Assembly: GCA_030671945.1 (NCBI GenBank)
Contig: DAOVHJ010000059.1
Location: forward strand, 1 to 10,509
Reading direction: 5' to 3'
From: Candidatus Heimdallarchaeota archaeon
GTDB lineage: Archaea > Asgardarchaeota > Heimdallarchaeia > JABLTI01
DNA length: 10,509 nt
The translations under genes were made by a program, and so were the position numbers. Of this stretch, positions 1 through 5,878 are shown one piece after another. The notes beneath the pieces were generated by a model. It ran no database searches and had not been told where the DNA came from. It worked only from the letters and a program-made list of their open reading frames with translations. Within the stretch, counting starts at the first letter, position 1. Every line of letters begins with the position of its first letter.

Positions 1-414
1 AGAAGTGGAACTCTATCATACGAAGTCATTTGGAATATGACTAAAGAAGAAATAGGTCAAACAACCTGTATTGGTATTGGTGGAGATCCAAGTCATGGAA
101 TGGGTTTTGTAGAAGGACTCGAATTATTCGAAAAAGATCCCAATACAAAAGCAATAGTTCTAATTGGAGAAATTGGAGGAACTGAAGAAGAACATGCAGC
201 AGAGTACATTAAGAAACATGTTTCGAAACCAGTAGTTGCTTTTATTGGTGGAAGACAAGCACCGCCTGGCAAGAAAATGGGTCACGCTGGAGCTATTGTT
301 TCCGGTGGAAAAGGCACTGCTGCTTCTAAGATTAAGGTTCTAGAAGAAGCTGGTGTTGGAGTCGCTCGATTACTCAGTGAAGTTCCAAAACTTCTTAAGA
401 AGAAATTGAAATGA
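1..414 (+). CDS. sucD: Succinyl-CoA ligase (ADP/GDP-forming) subunit alpha, 3' part only
   Basis: This is the C-terminal 137 residues of the alpha subunit of succinyl-CoA synthetase; the frame is open from base 1 and ends at TGA 412-414. The enzyme interconverts succinyl-CoA and succinate with ATP or GTP formation in the cytoplasmic TCA cycle and works with the beta subunit SucC, which is not in the window. The fragment opens with RSGTLSYE and continues with CIGIGGDP and GEIGGTEEEHAA, all standard in SucD. The GHAGAI motif carries the active-site histidine (codon 283-285) that is transiently phosphorylated. Compared with the usual ~290 residues, about 150 N-terminal residues, including the CoA-binding fold, lie upstream. 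The end matches the normal family C-terminus, so the gene is cut by the window and not truncated in the genome. The motif order fits short SucD better than the alpha chain of ADP-forming acetyl-CoA synthetase. Confidence 0.95.
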   Translation, partial: RSGTLSYEVIWNMTKEEIGQTTCIGIGGDPSHGMGFVEGLELFEKDPNTKAIVLIGEIGGTEEEHAAEYIKKHVSKPVVAFIGGRQAPPGKKMGHAGAIVSGGKGTAASKIKVLEEAGVGVARLLSEVPKLLKKKLK

Positions 415-419
415 AAATA

Positions 420-457
420 ATTGATATTGGATTTTTATCCAATATTGATCTTTTTTT
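420..457 (+). terminator. Hairpin and T-tract terminator after sucD
   Basis: ATATTGGAT (424-432) and ATCCAATAT (437-445) form a perfect 9-bp stem with a TTTT loop. The stem extends to 13 bp (420-432 with 437-449) if two G-U pairs are allowed. Seven Ts follow at 451-457. It starts five bases after the sucD stop. Confidence 0.8.
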
Positions 458-465
458 ATCAAGAG

Positions 466-475
466 TTATAATAAT
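466..475 (+). promoter_or_regulatory. Candidate TATA box for the LVIVD-repeat gene
   Basis: TTATAATAAT lies about 48 bases before the ATG at 523 and just after the sucD terminator. That places a start of transcription near 500 and a leader of about 20-25 bases. The assignment rests on position and A/T pattern only. Confidence 0.4.
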
Positions 476-506
476 TCCTTTATTATTTCTTGTATACTCT
501 CTTATT

Positions 507-514
507 GGAAGGAG
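507..514 (+). promoter_or_regulatory. Shine-Dalgarno site deciding the start at 523
   Basis: GGAAGGAG lies 8 bases before ATG 523. It would fall inside the coding region if the in-frame TTG at 490 were used, so it argues for the ATG. Confidence 0.8.
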
Positions 515-522
515 TAAATTTT

Positions 523-1644
523 ATGCGTAAAAAGGTAATTAGTGCTATTTTTCTATTCTTCATTTTCTCCATTGTATCTATCTATCCCCTCTCAGTAAAC
601 GGTTTTGAGATAAATTACATTTTCAGTGAAATTGGTTCAATCGATCCTGGTCATAGTATAATAAATTTACAATGCATTGATAATGAGTTAGCATTTGTTC
701 TGAATTTAGATAATAATCTGGTTGTTTTTGATGTGACAGATTCGTCAAATGCCATTGAATTAGATTCTGTATATCTTTATCATCCCCATGACATAGAACT
801 TGATTTAGATAGAGAATTAGTTTTTGCAACTGCTTTTAATGGTATTAGCATACTAGATTATTCGAATACTTCAGACTTAAACCAACTTTCTACCTATTCG
901 AACTATACTTATTCAACTTTCATTTTTCTACAAAATGAATTGTTGTTTGTTGGAGCAGAAGACAGTGGATTACAAATAGTTAATGTGACTGATCCTTACA
1001 ATCCATATATGATTGGTAATTGGTCTGATCCCACAGGGGATATCGGTCAAGTTTATGTTATGTCAAATTATGCTTTTGTCGCAACTCGCATACCAGATAT
1101 TAGTGGTCCCCCTACTTATCAGGATTTAAAGGTTCTAGATGTGAGTGATCCATCGAATATTTCCTATATTAGTACAGTTGATTTAGGTGGAAGTTTTAAC
1201 GGTGGTGCACCAAGAGCACACAACAATGATTTAGTTTTCTTCAATGACCATGCTTTTGGATTGAAAATCCTTGATTTTAGTAATCCCTTAGATGTCTCAA
1301 TAATTGGTAATTTTTCTGATGGGGGTTTTTACAATGATGTTGAGCTTGTTGATGATGAAATTGCATTTTTAGCAGATGATTATTTTGGTCTTAAAGTTGT
1401 CAATTGCTCTGTGGTTACGAATCCTACCTTGATGGGAACCCATGAGTTATTGTGGAGGACTCTTAGAGTAGTTGTAAAGGATTCTAGAATTTATCTGGCA
1501 ACACTTAACGGTGGAGTTCGTATTCTAAGCTTTGCAATTGAAACTATGACTGCTTCATCATATCCACTATGGATTGTTAGTGGATTACTGATAACGTGCT
1601 CTGTTCTAAAATTCACTATGAATAGGAAAAGAAAAACTCCTTGA
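523..1644 (+). CDS. Secreted, membrane-anchored LVIVD-repeat beta-propeller protein
   Basis: This is a 373-residue surface protein of unknown ligand. A basic N-terminus (MRKK) and a hydrophobic stretch at about residues 5-25 form a Sec-type signal peptide. Seven evenly spaced motifs of the LVIVD type follow: LVVFDV 66-71, ISILDY 108-113, LQIVNV 150-155, LKVLDV 202-207, LKILDF 247-252, LKVVNC 290-295 and VRILSF 332-337. Each is usually followed by a D/N-P-turn and a strand, as expected for a seven-bladed propeller. Seven N-X-S/T sequons (N115, N127, N154, N166, N212, N263, N294) suggest heavy archaeal N-glycosylation. A single membrane segment at about 347-363 with a basic tail (MNRKRKTP) anchors the propeller outside the cell. 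The ATG at 523 is chosen over TTG 490 because of the Shine-Dalgarno at 507-514. LVIVD proteins are commonly annotated as adhesion- or surface-layer-related, but no enzymatic residues are recognisable here. It is oriented with, and just upstream of, the filament module. Confidence 0.85.
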   Translation: MRKKVISAIFLFFIFSIVSIYPLSVNGFEINYIFSEIGSIDPGHSIINLQCIDNELAFVLNLDNNLVVFDVTDSSNAIELDSVYLYHPHDIELDLDRELVFATAFNGISILDYSNTSDLNQLSTYSNYTYSTFIFLQNELLFVGAEDSGLQIVNVTDPYNPYMIGNWSDPTGDIGQVYVMSNYAFVATRIPDISGPPTYQDLKVLDVSDPSNISYISTVDLGGSFNGGAPRAHNNDLVFFNDHAFGLKILDFSNPLDVSIIGNFSDGGFYNDVELVDDEIAFLADDYFGLKVVNCSVVTNPTLMGTHELLWRTLRVVVKDSRIYLATLNGGVRILSFAIETMTASSYPLWIVSGLLITCSVLKFTMNRKRKTP

Positions 1645-1668
1645 ACTAATTTCTTAGTTTCGAGAATG

Positions 1669-1726
1669 ATCTTTTCTTCATTTTTTCTTTGGATAAGACT
1701 TTTTTGTTAGAATGAAAAGATTTTTT
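1669..1726 (+). terminator. Probable oligo-T termination zone after the LVIVD gene
   Basis: Three runs of six Ts (1681-1686, 1700-1705, 1721-1726) follow the stop codon by 36-80 bases. ATCTTTTC (1669-1676) and GAAAAGAT (1714-1721) are a perfect 8-bp inverted repeat with a long 37-base loop directly before the last T run. Archaeal RNA polymerase terminates at oligo-T, so the T runs are likelier to matter than the loose hairpin. Confidence 0.5.
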
Positions 1727-1781
1727 GATGATAAAATAATAGTTGAAAAGTGCATTTGCTATGCGATTCACGAAGAATAGA

Positions 1782-1835
1782 TTTATGAATTGATGTTGAT
1801 ATTACAATATTATCTAAATGAAAGCATTTAGGAGA
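1782..1835 (+). promoter_or_regulatory. Candidate promoter and ribosome-binding region of the pilin-like gene
   Basis: TTTATGAA at 1782-1789 is the best TATA-like element, 53 bases before the ATG at 1842. GGAG at 1831-1834 is a Shine-Dalgarno with a 7-base spacer. A perfect 6-bp inverted repeat, TAAATG (1815-1820) and CATTTA (1825-1830) with loop AAAG, sits flush against the GGAG. The TATA call is tentative, while the Shine-Dalgarno is clear. Confidence 0.45.
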
Positions 1836-1841
1836 TAAAAA

Positions 1842-2333
1842 ATGGCTTCAGAATGGGTCATGTATATATCTGTCGTTGCAATAGGCGTCTTAACTATTGC
1901 TGGTGTTACTATCACCTTCAATGCAATCAATCAAAGTACACTTGAGAATACGATTGAGGTGGAACTGAATGAAGTTGCAACTATTATTGCTAATGAATTG
2001 AAGGATCTGTTAGAACTAGGCATGAGTATGGATCCACTTACTCAAGTTATGATTAATCGTTCTTTGACCCTTCCCTTTGATGTTCAAGGGCATTCATATC
2101 AAGTTTCATTCACAGCTCTCCCAGGTGCAAAACATTTCTTCATAGAAGCAACCGATACCTCAGATCAGGCTGTTGGTGCAGTACAGTTTGAAACAACTGT
2201 TCCTTGGAGGAATGTCACATTAAGTAATGTTGCAGGTAATGGTTTACCATTAATTACAAGCGGTGAACTTCAGCATTTCATCAGTTTTCAAAGAACTGAA
2301 GGAACCGACTCATTTAAAATTGTTATTTGGTAA
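1842..2333 (+). CDS. Monotopic pilin-like / ArlF-ArlG-like protein of a type IV filament module
   Basis: This 163-residue protein has a hydrophobic helix almost at the N-terminus (about 6-28), then an amphipathic helical stretch (33-58) and a beta-rich, serine/threonine-rich exterior domain ending in IVIW. That plan is shared by archaeal pilins and by the archaellum stator proteins ArlF/ArlG. The start is firm: a TAA lies in frame two codons upstream (1836-1838) and GGAG is 7 bases before the ATG. No class III signal (a K/R-G or K/R-A just before the hydrophobic stretch) can be seen, so it is either unprocessed, as ArlF/ArlG are thought to be, or recognised differently. Three sequons (N30, N72, N124) are present. 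The next gene starts 20 bases after its stop and encodes the matching ATPase, which is the main reason for the assignment. I recognise no named family from the exterior domain. Confidence 0.6.
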   Translation: MASEWVMYISVVAIGVLTIAGVTITFNAINQSTLENTIEVELNEVATIIANELKDLLELGMSMDPLTQVMINRSLTLPFDVQGHSYQVSFTALPGAKHFFIEATDTSDQAVGAVQFETTVPWRNVTLSNVAGNGLPLITSGELQHFISFQRTEGTDSFKIVIW

Positions 2334-2337
2334 TAGT

Positions 2338-2343
2338 AAGGTG
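2338..2343 (+). promoter_or_regulatory. Shine-Dalgarno deciding the ATPase start at 2354
   Basis: AAGGTG lies 10 bases before ATG 2354 and would fall within the coding frame if the TTG at 2327, which overlaps the upstream gene, were used. Confidence 0.6.
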
Positions 2344-2353
2344 TGCAGAAAAA

Positions 2354-3904
2354 ATGTCAGAAAAAATCCCTCCAGAAGATGATAAGTTTAAGCCCGTCTC
2401 CTCAATTGAATCTGCTCCAGTTCTTGAGGAAACTTATCCGCTAATACCTCCCTTTAGCTATTGTTTGATTCAAACAGATCCTCTATCTAACAGAACACAA
2501 TACATTGTTGTTGAAGTTCCATTAGAGCAGAAGGAAGAAGAAAAATTCAAGATAATCAAGCAAATACTCATTGAGGAATTAGATGTTGATTTCTCTCTTC
2601 TGAAAGAAAAAGATCGTGCCGCAGAATATCTCCGAAGAAAAGTCTTTGATATTGTTAAAGATTACAATTTGAAATTGAAAGAGGAATCCTTTGATAGAAT
2701 TCTGTACTATGTTCAGAGAGACTTACTCGGATTTGGAAAAATAGAACCAATGCTAAAAGATCACATGATTGAAGATATTTCTTGTGACGGTGTTGGCGTT
2801 CCACTTTATGTTTGGCATAGAAAACATGAATCCATTCCTTCAAATATTGTCTTTGATGATGCCGAGGAATTAGATTCTTTCGTAATTAAGCTAGCTCAGA
2901 GATCTGGTCGTCATATTAGTGTAGCAAATCCAATTGTTGATGCTTCACTAGCTGATGGAAGTCGTATCAATATTACCTATGGTAAAGAAGTTACTCAGAG
3001 GGGTTCTACTTTTACCATTCGTAAATTCCGATCTGATCCTATGACCATTACTGATCTCGTTTTACTCAATACTATGGACCCACTGATTGGAGCATTTTAC
3101 TGGTTTGTCATCGAAAATCGACATTCAGTTATGATTGCTGGTGGAGTCGCGTCCGGGAAAACTACCTTACTAAATTGTATATCCATGTTCATTCTTCCTG
3201 ATGCAAAAATCGTCTCGATAGAAGACACTGCAGAAGTTAATCTTCCGCATGAAAATTGGATACCATCTGTAGCGAGATTGGGTTTCGGAGGAATTGAAAA
3301 GGATGGTAGGAAACGAGGAGAGATCTCTATGTTTGATCTTCTCAAAGCAGCTCTTCGACAAAGACCTGACTATATCTTGGTAGGTGAAATCCGTGGTGAA
3401 GAAGCATATATGTTGTTCCAATCAATGGCAACTGGTCACCTTGGATTAGCTACTATACACGGTGACTCGGTAGAATCTGTCATTCATAGATTAGAATCAG
3501 AACCAATGAATATCCCGAGAACATTGTTGCGATCACTTGACATCGTATGTGTACAAGCCAAAGTAAGACTTGGCGGAAAATTCATGAGAAGAACAGTTGC
3601 AGTCACAGAAATTGCTGGGGTCGACCCAGTTACAAATGAACTACTAACAAATCCTATCTTCAAATGGAACCCAAGAGAAGATAATTTCACTTTCTATGGT
3701 CGTTCATACATTGTTGAACGAATTAGAGATCAATTGGGTTGGACTGACCAGGATTGTTGGGATGAGATTGAGAGAAGAAAAGTTGTCCTTCGTTGGATGG
3801 TCAAGAAAAAGATAAGACATTGGCAAGATGTCGCAACAATTATCAGGGAATATTATAGTAATCCTGAAAAAACATTCGATAGGGCTACTCGTGGTTTGCA
3901 ATAA
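2354..3904 (+). CDS. FlaI/GspE2-type secretion and filament-assembly ATPase
   Basis: This 516-residue cytoplasmic hexameric ATPase belongs to the type II/IV secretion superfamily and powers assembly or secretion through the membrane protein encoded downstream. In order: a variable acidic N-terminus (1-65), the N-terminal domain with the archaeal signature SCDGVGVPLYVWHRK (about 142-156), Walker A GGVASGKTT (263-271), an Asp-box region IEDTAEV and LPHENW, Walker B ILVGEIRGEE with catalytic Glu345, and the His box ATGHLGLATIHGDS (about 360-373). The C-terminal region WDEIERRKVVLRWM... with a YYSNPE end is typical of archaeal FlaI/GspE2 proteins and not of bacterial PilB. All key ATPase motifs are intact. 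ATG 2354 is preferred to TTG 2327 because of AAGGTG at 2338-2343. The 20-base gap to the pilin-like gene and the following T2SSF gene indicate one transcription unit. Whether it drives a pilus, an adhesive filament or a secretion system cannot be read from the sequence. Confidence 0.92.
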   Translation: MSEKIPPEDDKFKPVSSIESAPVLEETYPLIPPFSYCLIQTDPLSNRTQYIVVEVPLEQKEEEKFKIIKQILIEELDVDFSLLKEKDRAAEYLRRKVFDIVKDYNLKLKEESFDRILYYVQRDLLGFGKIEPMLKDHMIEDISCDGVGVPLYVWHRKHESIPSNIVFDDAEELDSFVIKLAQRSGRHISVANPIVDASLADGSRINITYGKEVTQRGSTFTIRKFRSDPMTITDLVLLNTMDPLIGAFYWFVIENRHSVMIAGGVASGKTTLLNCISMFILPDAKIVSIEDTAEVNLPHENWIPSVARLGFGGIEKDGRKRGEISMFDLLKAALRQRPDYILVGEIRGEEAYMLFQSMATGHLGLATIHGDSVESVIHRLESEPMNIPRTLLRSLDIVCVQAKVRLGGKFMRRTVAVTEIAGVDPVTNELLTNPIFKWNPREDNFTFYGRSYIVERIRDQLGWTDQDCWDEIERRKVVLRWMVKKKIRHWQDVATIIREYYSNPEKTFDRATRGLQ

Positions 3905-3973
3905 GCGAATTTGCAAAATCACCAAAGTTTAAAATCCCTTAATCCTATGAAATAAAATAAGAAGGAAGTCACG

Positions 3974-4849
3974 ATGAGTAAAGGCTTTAGACGTATCGCG
4001 TATTCACGATTTGGTAGATATATGGAGCGAATATTACCACGTTTTAGTGAACTAGGATTAACATTACGGAAAGCTGGTATGGATATCAGTTTACGTATGT
4101 ATTTATCAACAGCTTTTCTGACTACTTTCATTTCGATTTTTGTTGGATTCCCCGCTGGCATTGGTATCCTTAGGGCTATTAATGGTGAGTTTAATACTAA
4201 CGTTTGGCTTGGAGCTATTATTATAGGTATTTTGAGTCCAATAGTTGTCATGCTTGGATTTTATATCTATCCAAGTTATGTATCTAGCAATCGTAAAAGA
4301 GCATTAGAATCATCTCTTCCCACAGCAAGTTCATTCCTCGCTGCAATGGCCTCTGCTGGAGTAGCTCCAGACAAAGCTTTTCTCGCTCTTGCTAATGAAA
4401 ACATTCGATTAGAGATCGCAAAAGAAGCAGAAAAAATAACTCGAAACATTGAGATTCTTGGTTATGATTTACTCACTGCATTGGAATATGCTGCAGAAAA
4501 TTCTCCCTCAAAAGTTTATTCAGCCTTCTTAGAAGGTTTAATATCAGTAGTAACTTCTGGTGGAGATATGACTGCTTATCTTACAAATGAAACAAAATCT
4601 CTTATGCGAGATAAAATCAGAGAGGAAAAAGAGTTCATCGAAGGCTTAGGAGTTATTGCTGAATTATTCTTAGTAATAGGAGTCGTCGCTCCAATCTTCT
4701 TTGTAATTATGCTTGCAGTTTTAGCAATTATGGCTACAAGTGCATCCAATCAAGGAACAGTATTAATGACTTTATTGACATATGTTTTGATTCCTGTAGG
4801 AATGTCAGTCATTATTGTTTTAATAGATGGCATGCAACCAACAGAATAA
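3974..4849 (+). CDS. T2SSF-domain (TadC/FlaJ-like) membrane platform protein
   Basis: This 291-residue polytopic membrane protein is the inner platform on which the filament ATPase acts. Four membrane segments are visible at about 44-66, 78-100, 226-252 and 262-284. The cytoplasmic helical region between them (about 105-225) carries the T2SSF pattern: ESSLPTASSFLAAMASAG near 112-129, then an EGLISVVTSGGD helix near 187-198. It holds one T2SSF unit, about half the size of archaeal FlaJ/ArlJ or PilC, which carry two; this is the size of bacterial TadB or TadC. No second partner is present in the window. GAAGGAAG (3961-3968) supplies a Shine-Dalgarno close before the ATG. The 69-base gap after the ATPase gene has no obvious terminator, so cotranscription is likely. 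The stop codon lies in the stem of the downstream terminator. Confidence 0.85.
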   Translation: MSKGFRRIAYSRFGRYMERILPRFSELGLTLRKAGMDISLRMYLSTAFLTTFISIFVGFPAGIGILRAINGEFNTNVWLGAIIIGILSPIVVMLGFYIYPSYVSSNRKRALESSLPTASSFLAAMASAGVAPDKAFLALANENIRLEIAKEAEKITRNIEILGYDLLTALEYAAENSPSKVYSAFLEGLISVVTSGGDMTAYLTNETKSLMRDKIREEKEFIEGLGVIAELFLVIGVVAPIFFVIMLAVLAIMATSASNQGTVLMTLLTYVLIPVGMSVIIVLIDGMQPTE

Positions 4850-4877
4850 AGGTATTTTTTACCTTTACATTTTTTTC
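4847..4877 (+). terminator. Hairpin and T-tract terminator of the filament module
   Basis: TAAAGGTA (4847-4854) and TACCTTTA (4860-4867) make a perfect 8-bp stem with a five-T loop; seven Ts follow at 4870-4876. The first three bases of the stem are the stop codon of the upstream gene. It sits in the convergent junction with the minus-strand thioesterase gene, whose stop is at 4878-4880. Confidence 0.75.
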
Positions 4878-5261
4878 TTATTGTATTTTTGCTAGGAATT
4901 TCTCTTTGTTTACAATGTGTCTTTCATGAATTCCTTCGCCAATTTTTTCTTCCCCATCAAAAGCGGTTACTTCAAAAGTAAGGTGTTTACCTTCAACTTC
5001 TTTTAATTTGGCAATTACTTTTATCTTTGCTCCTTCTTTTGAAGCTCGTAAATGACTGATATCCACTCTTGTTCCGACGGTAATCCATCCTTCCGGAAGA
5101 TAATCTTGTGCTCCTAACATAGCAGTTTGTTCCATCATTAAAATCATAGAAGGTGTGGATAAGACAGCAACTTTTCCACTCCCAAGAAAATCAGCTATAT
5201 GTTTTTCTTCTACAAGATAATTTACAATTTTTTCTATATTTTTAGGGATTTCAATTTCCAT
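4878..5261 (-). CDS. FlK-like hotdog-fold acyl-CoA thioesterase
   Basis: This 127-residue single-domain hotdog protein is closest in pattern to the fluoroacetyl-CoA thioesterase (FlK) family. Recognisable stretches are VLSTPSMILMMEQTA, VGTRVDISHLRA, LTFEVTAFDGEEKIGEG and HERHIV. The family's catalytic Thr, Glu and His (FlK T42, E50, H76) match T36, E44 and H70 here with exactly the same spacings of 8 and 26, and the glycine seven residues before the His is also present. It is therefore likely an active cytoplasmic thioesterase. Fluoroacetate resistance is unlikely to be its natural role, and the substrate is unknown. The ATG at 5261 is chosen because AAGGTG (5273-5268) lies 6 bases ahead; the in-frame GTG at 5270, adding three residues, overlaps that site. 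It lies downstream of eL34 in the same direction, 82 bases away, in a T-rich spacer. Confidence 0.85.
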   Translation of the reverse strand: MEIEIPKNIEKIVNYLVEEKHIADFLGSGKVAVLSTPSMILMMEQTAMLGAQDYLPEGWITVGTRVDISHLRASKEGAKIKVIAKLKEVEGKHLTFEVTAFDGEEKIGEGIHERHIVNKEKFLAKIQ

Positions 5262-5343
5262 TTTCTGCACCTTGTTACATGTAATAATTCTTGTTTAATT
5301 AAAATAAAAGAAATTTATTAAGAGAATAATTAAGAATTTTAGA

Positions 5344-5619
5344 TTATTTCTCTGCGACTGCTAAGGCTCTTGTTTGTTCAATCGCTTGAACTTTTAAGCA
5401 CTTAGTACAAATATAGCCACCATAAGGACGGTTAGTTCTTATTGTACTCTTTGCAGGACTGAAATTTCTTCTTGCTAATTTACTCTTAGAACTGGATATT
5501 TGTTGCTTACAAATAGCACATTTACCTACGCCTGATTTGTTAGGAACCTTATGACCTTTAGAGTCTTTTTTGGGTGGTTTTCGCCAAACTTTTTTTGCGA
5601 AGCGTTCACTTGGTTTCAT
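5344..5619 (-). CDS. rpl34e: Large-subunit ribosomal protein eL34
   Basis: This is a 91-residue, strongly basic zinc-ribbon protein of the large ribosomal subunit, present in eukaryotes and many archaea and absent from bacteria. Two CxxC pairs (CAIC at about 34-37 and CTKC at 71-74) would bind zinc, and the second sits in the hallmark RPYGGYICTKC. The N-terminal MKPSER...KK...KPP resembles the usual M-x-R-P...R-R...T-P-G start of the family in shape, but the loop between the zinc pairs is divergent. The ATG at 5619 is chosen on this resemblance. An in-frame GTG at 5628 would add three residues and has AAAGGA only 3 bases before it, so the start is uncertain by three codons. In many archaea eL34 is followed by cmk and eL14 and preceded by DUF106; here DUF106 is adjacent but divergent, and cmk and eL14 are absent. 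Confidence 0.88.
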   Translation of the reverse strand: MKPSERFAKKVWRKPPKKDSKGHKVPNKSGVGKCAICKQQISSSKSKLARRNFSPAKSTIRTNRPYGGYICTKCLKVQAIEQTRALAVAEK

Positions 5620-5648
5620 TGATCTCACAGATCCTTTAGCAATTTTAT

Positions 5649-5667
5649 AAGATAAGCGGATTATCTT
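5649..5667 (-). promoter_or_regulatory. Possible leader hairpin of eL34
   Basis: AAGATAA (5649-5655) and TTATCTT (5661-5667) are a perfect 7-bp inverted repeat with a 5-base G/C-rich loop. It lies 30 bases upstream of the ATG and downstream of the candidate TATA box, so it would sit in the 5' leader. Ribosomal protein genes are often autoregulated through leader structure, but that role here is only a guess. Confidence 0.35.
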
Positions 5668-5697
5668 TTGCTTTTGAATGTTGTGTTTATGATGGAG

Positions 5698-5704
5698 ATA
5701 TAAG
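5698..5704 (-). promoter_or_regulatory. Candidate TATA box for eL34
   Basis: Read on the minus strand, CTTATAT is preceded by the purine-rich GGTAAAA, which resembles an archaeal BRE. It is about 80 bases before the ATG at 5619 and implies a leader of roughly 50-55 bases. Confidence 0.5.
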
Positions 5705-5798
5705 TTTTACCTTCTTCTTGAAAACTAAAATAAAAACAGAGGAAATTTGTTTAATATTTACAAAAACACTGCAGAAAACTATTTCTATATGAATTTAT

Positions 5799-5854
5799 TA
5801 ATCAATAAGAAATCTTTTATTAGGTTAAATACGCCATCTAATCAATAAGAGATT
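5799..5854 (+). repeat. Direct repeat pair flanking an inverted copy, before the insertase gene
   Basis: TAATCAATAAGA occurs at 5799-5810 and again at 5839-5850, 40 bases start to start; over 15 bases the two copies differ at one position. Between them, 5811-5821 can pair with 5844-5854 for 11 consecutive pairs (one G-T). The same middle segment (5815-5821) can instead pair with the first copy (5804-5810). The order is therefore A, inverted A, A, giving two mutually exclusive hairpins. As DNA it could be a set of operator half-sites; as RNA it could be a leader switch. Confidence 0.55.
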
Positions 5855-5865
5855 AAGCATTATTT

Positions 5866-5872
5866 GGAGATC
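5866..5872 (+). promoter_or_regulatory. Shine-Dalgarno deciding a TTG start at 5879
   Basis: GGAGATC starts 13 bases before TTG 5879, and its GGAG core is 9 bases from it. If the earlier TTG at 5864 were the start, this sequence would be coding. No ATG exists before the first membrane helix. Confidence 0.6.
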
Positions 5873-5878
5873 AAAACT

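Noticed and set aside
490..522. TTG at 490 as the start of the LVIVD protein, adding 11 residues.
   Set aside because: It would put the strong GGAAGGAG Shine-Dalgarno inside the gene and place acidic and hydrophobic residues before the MRKK signal-peptide start.
1645..1841. Possible small gene or RNA between the propeller and pilin-like genes.
   Set aside because: No open frame with a ribosome-binding site and no compact RNA fold was seen. The stretch is accounted for by T-run termination and a promoter.
2338..2356. The ATPase and thioesterase leaders share AAGGTG, then GCAGAAAA, then ATG (2338-2356 and 5273-5259 on the minus strand).
   Set aside because: The match is a Shine-Dalgarno plus A-rich spacer typical of AT-rich leaders, with different spacing. 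It is too short to claim a shared regulatory element.
3140..3166. Walker A of the ATPase reads GGVASGKTT and not the common GPTGSGKTT.
   Set aside because: G-x4-GK-T is intact, and archaeal FlaI-type ATPases often have A-S-G-K in place of G-S-G-K. This is normal variation, not loss of function.
3895..3917. TTTGCAA repeated on both sides of the ATPase stop codon.
   Set aside because: A 7-base repeat of low complexity, with one copy coding; expected by chance in such DNA.
3919..4251. A 110-codon open frame on the minus strand across the platform gene start.
   Set aside because: It lies antisense to a well-supported T2SSF gene, has no family resemblance and no ribosome-binding site. It is a shadow of the real gene, as are the shorter minus-strand frames across the ATPase gene.
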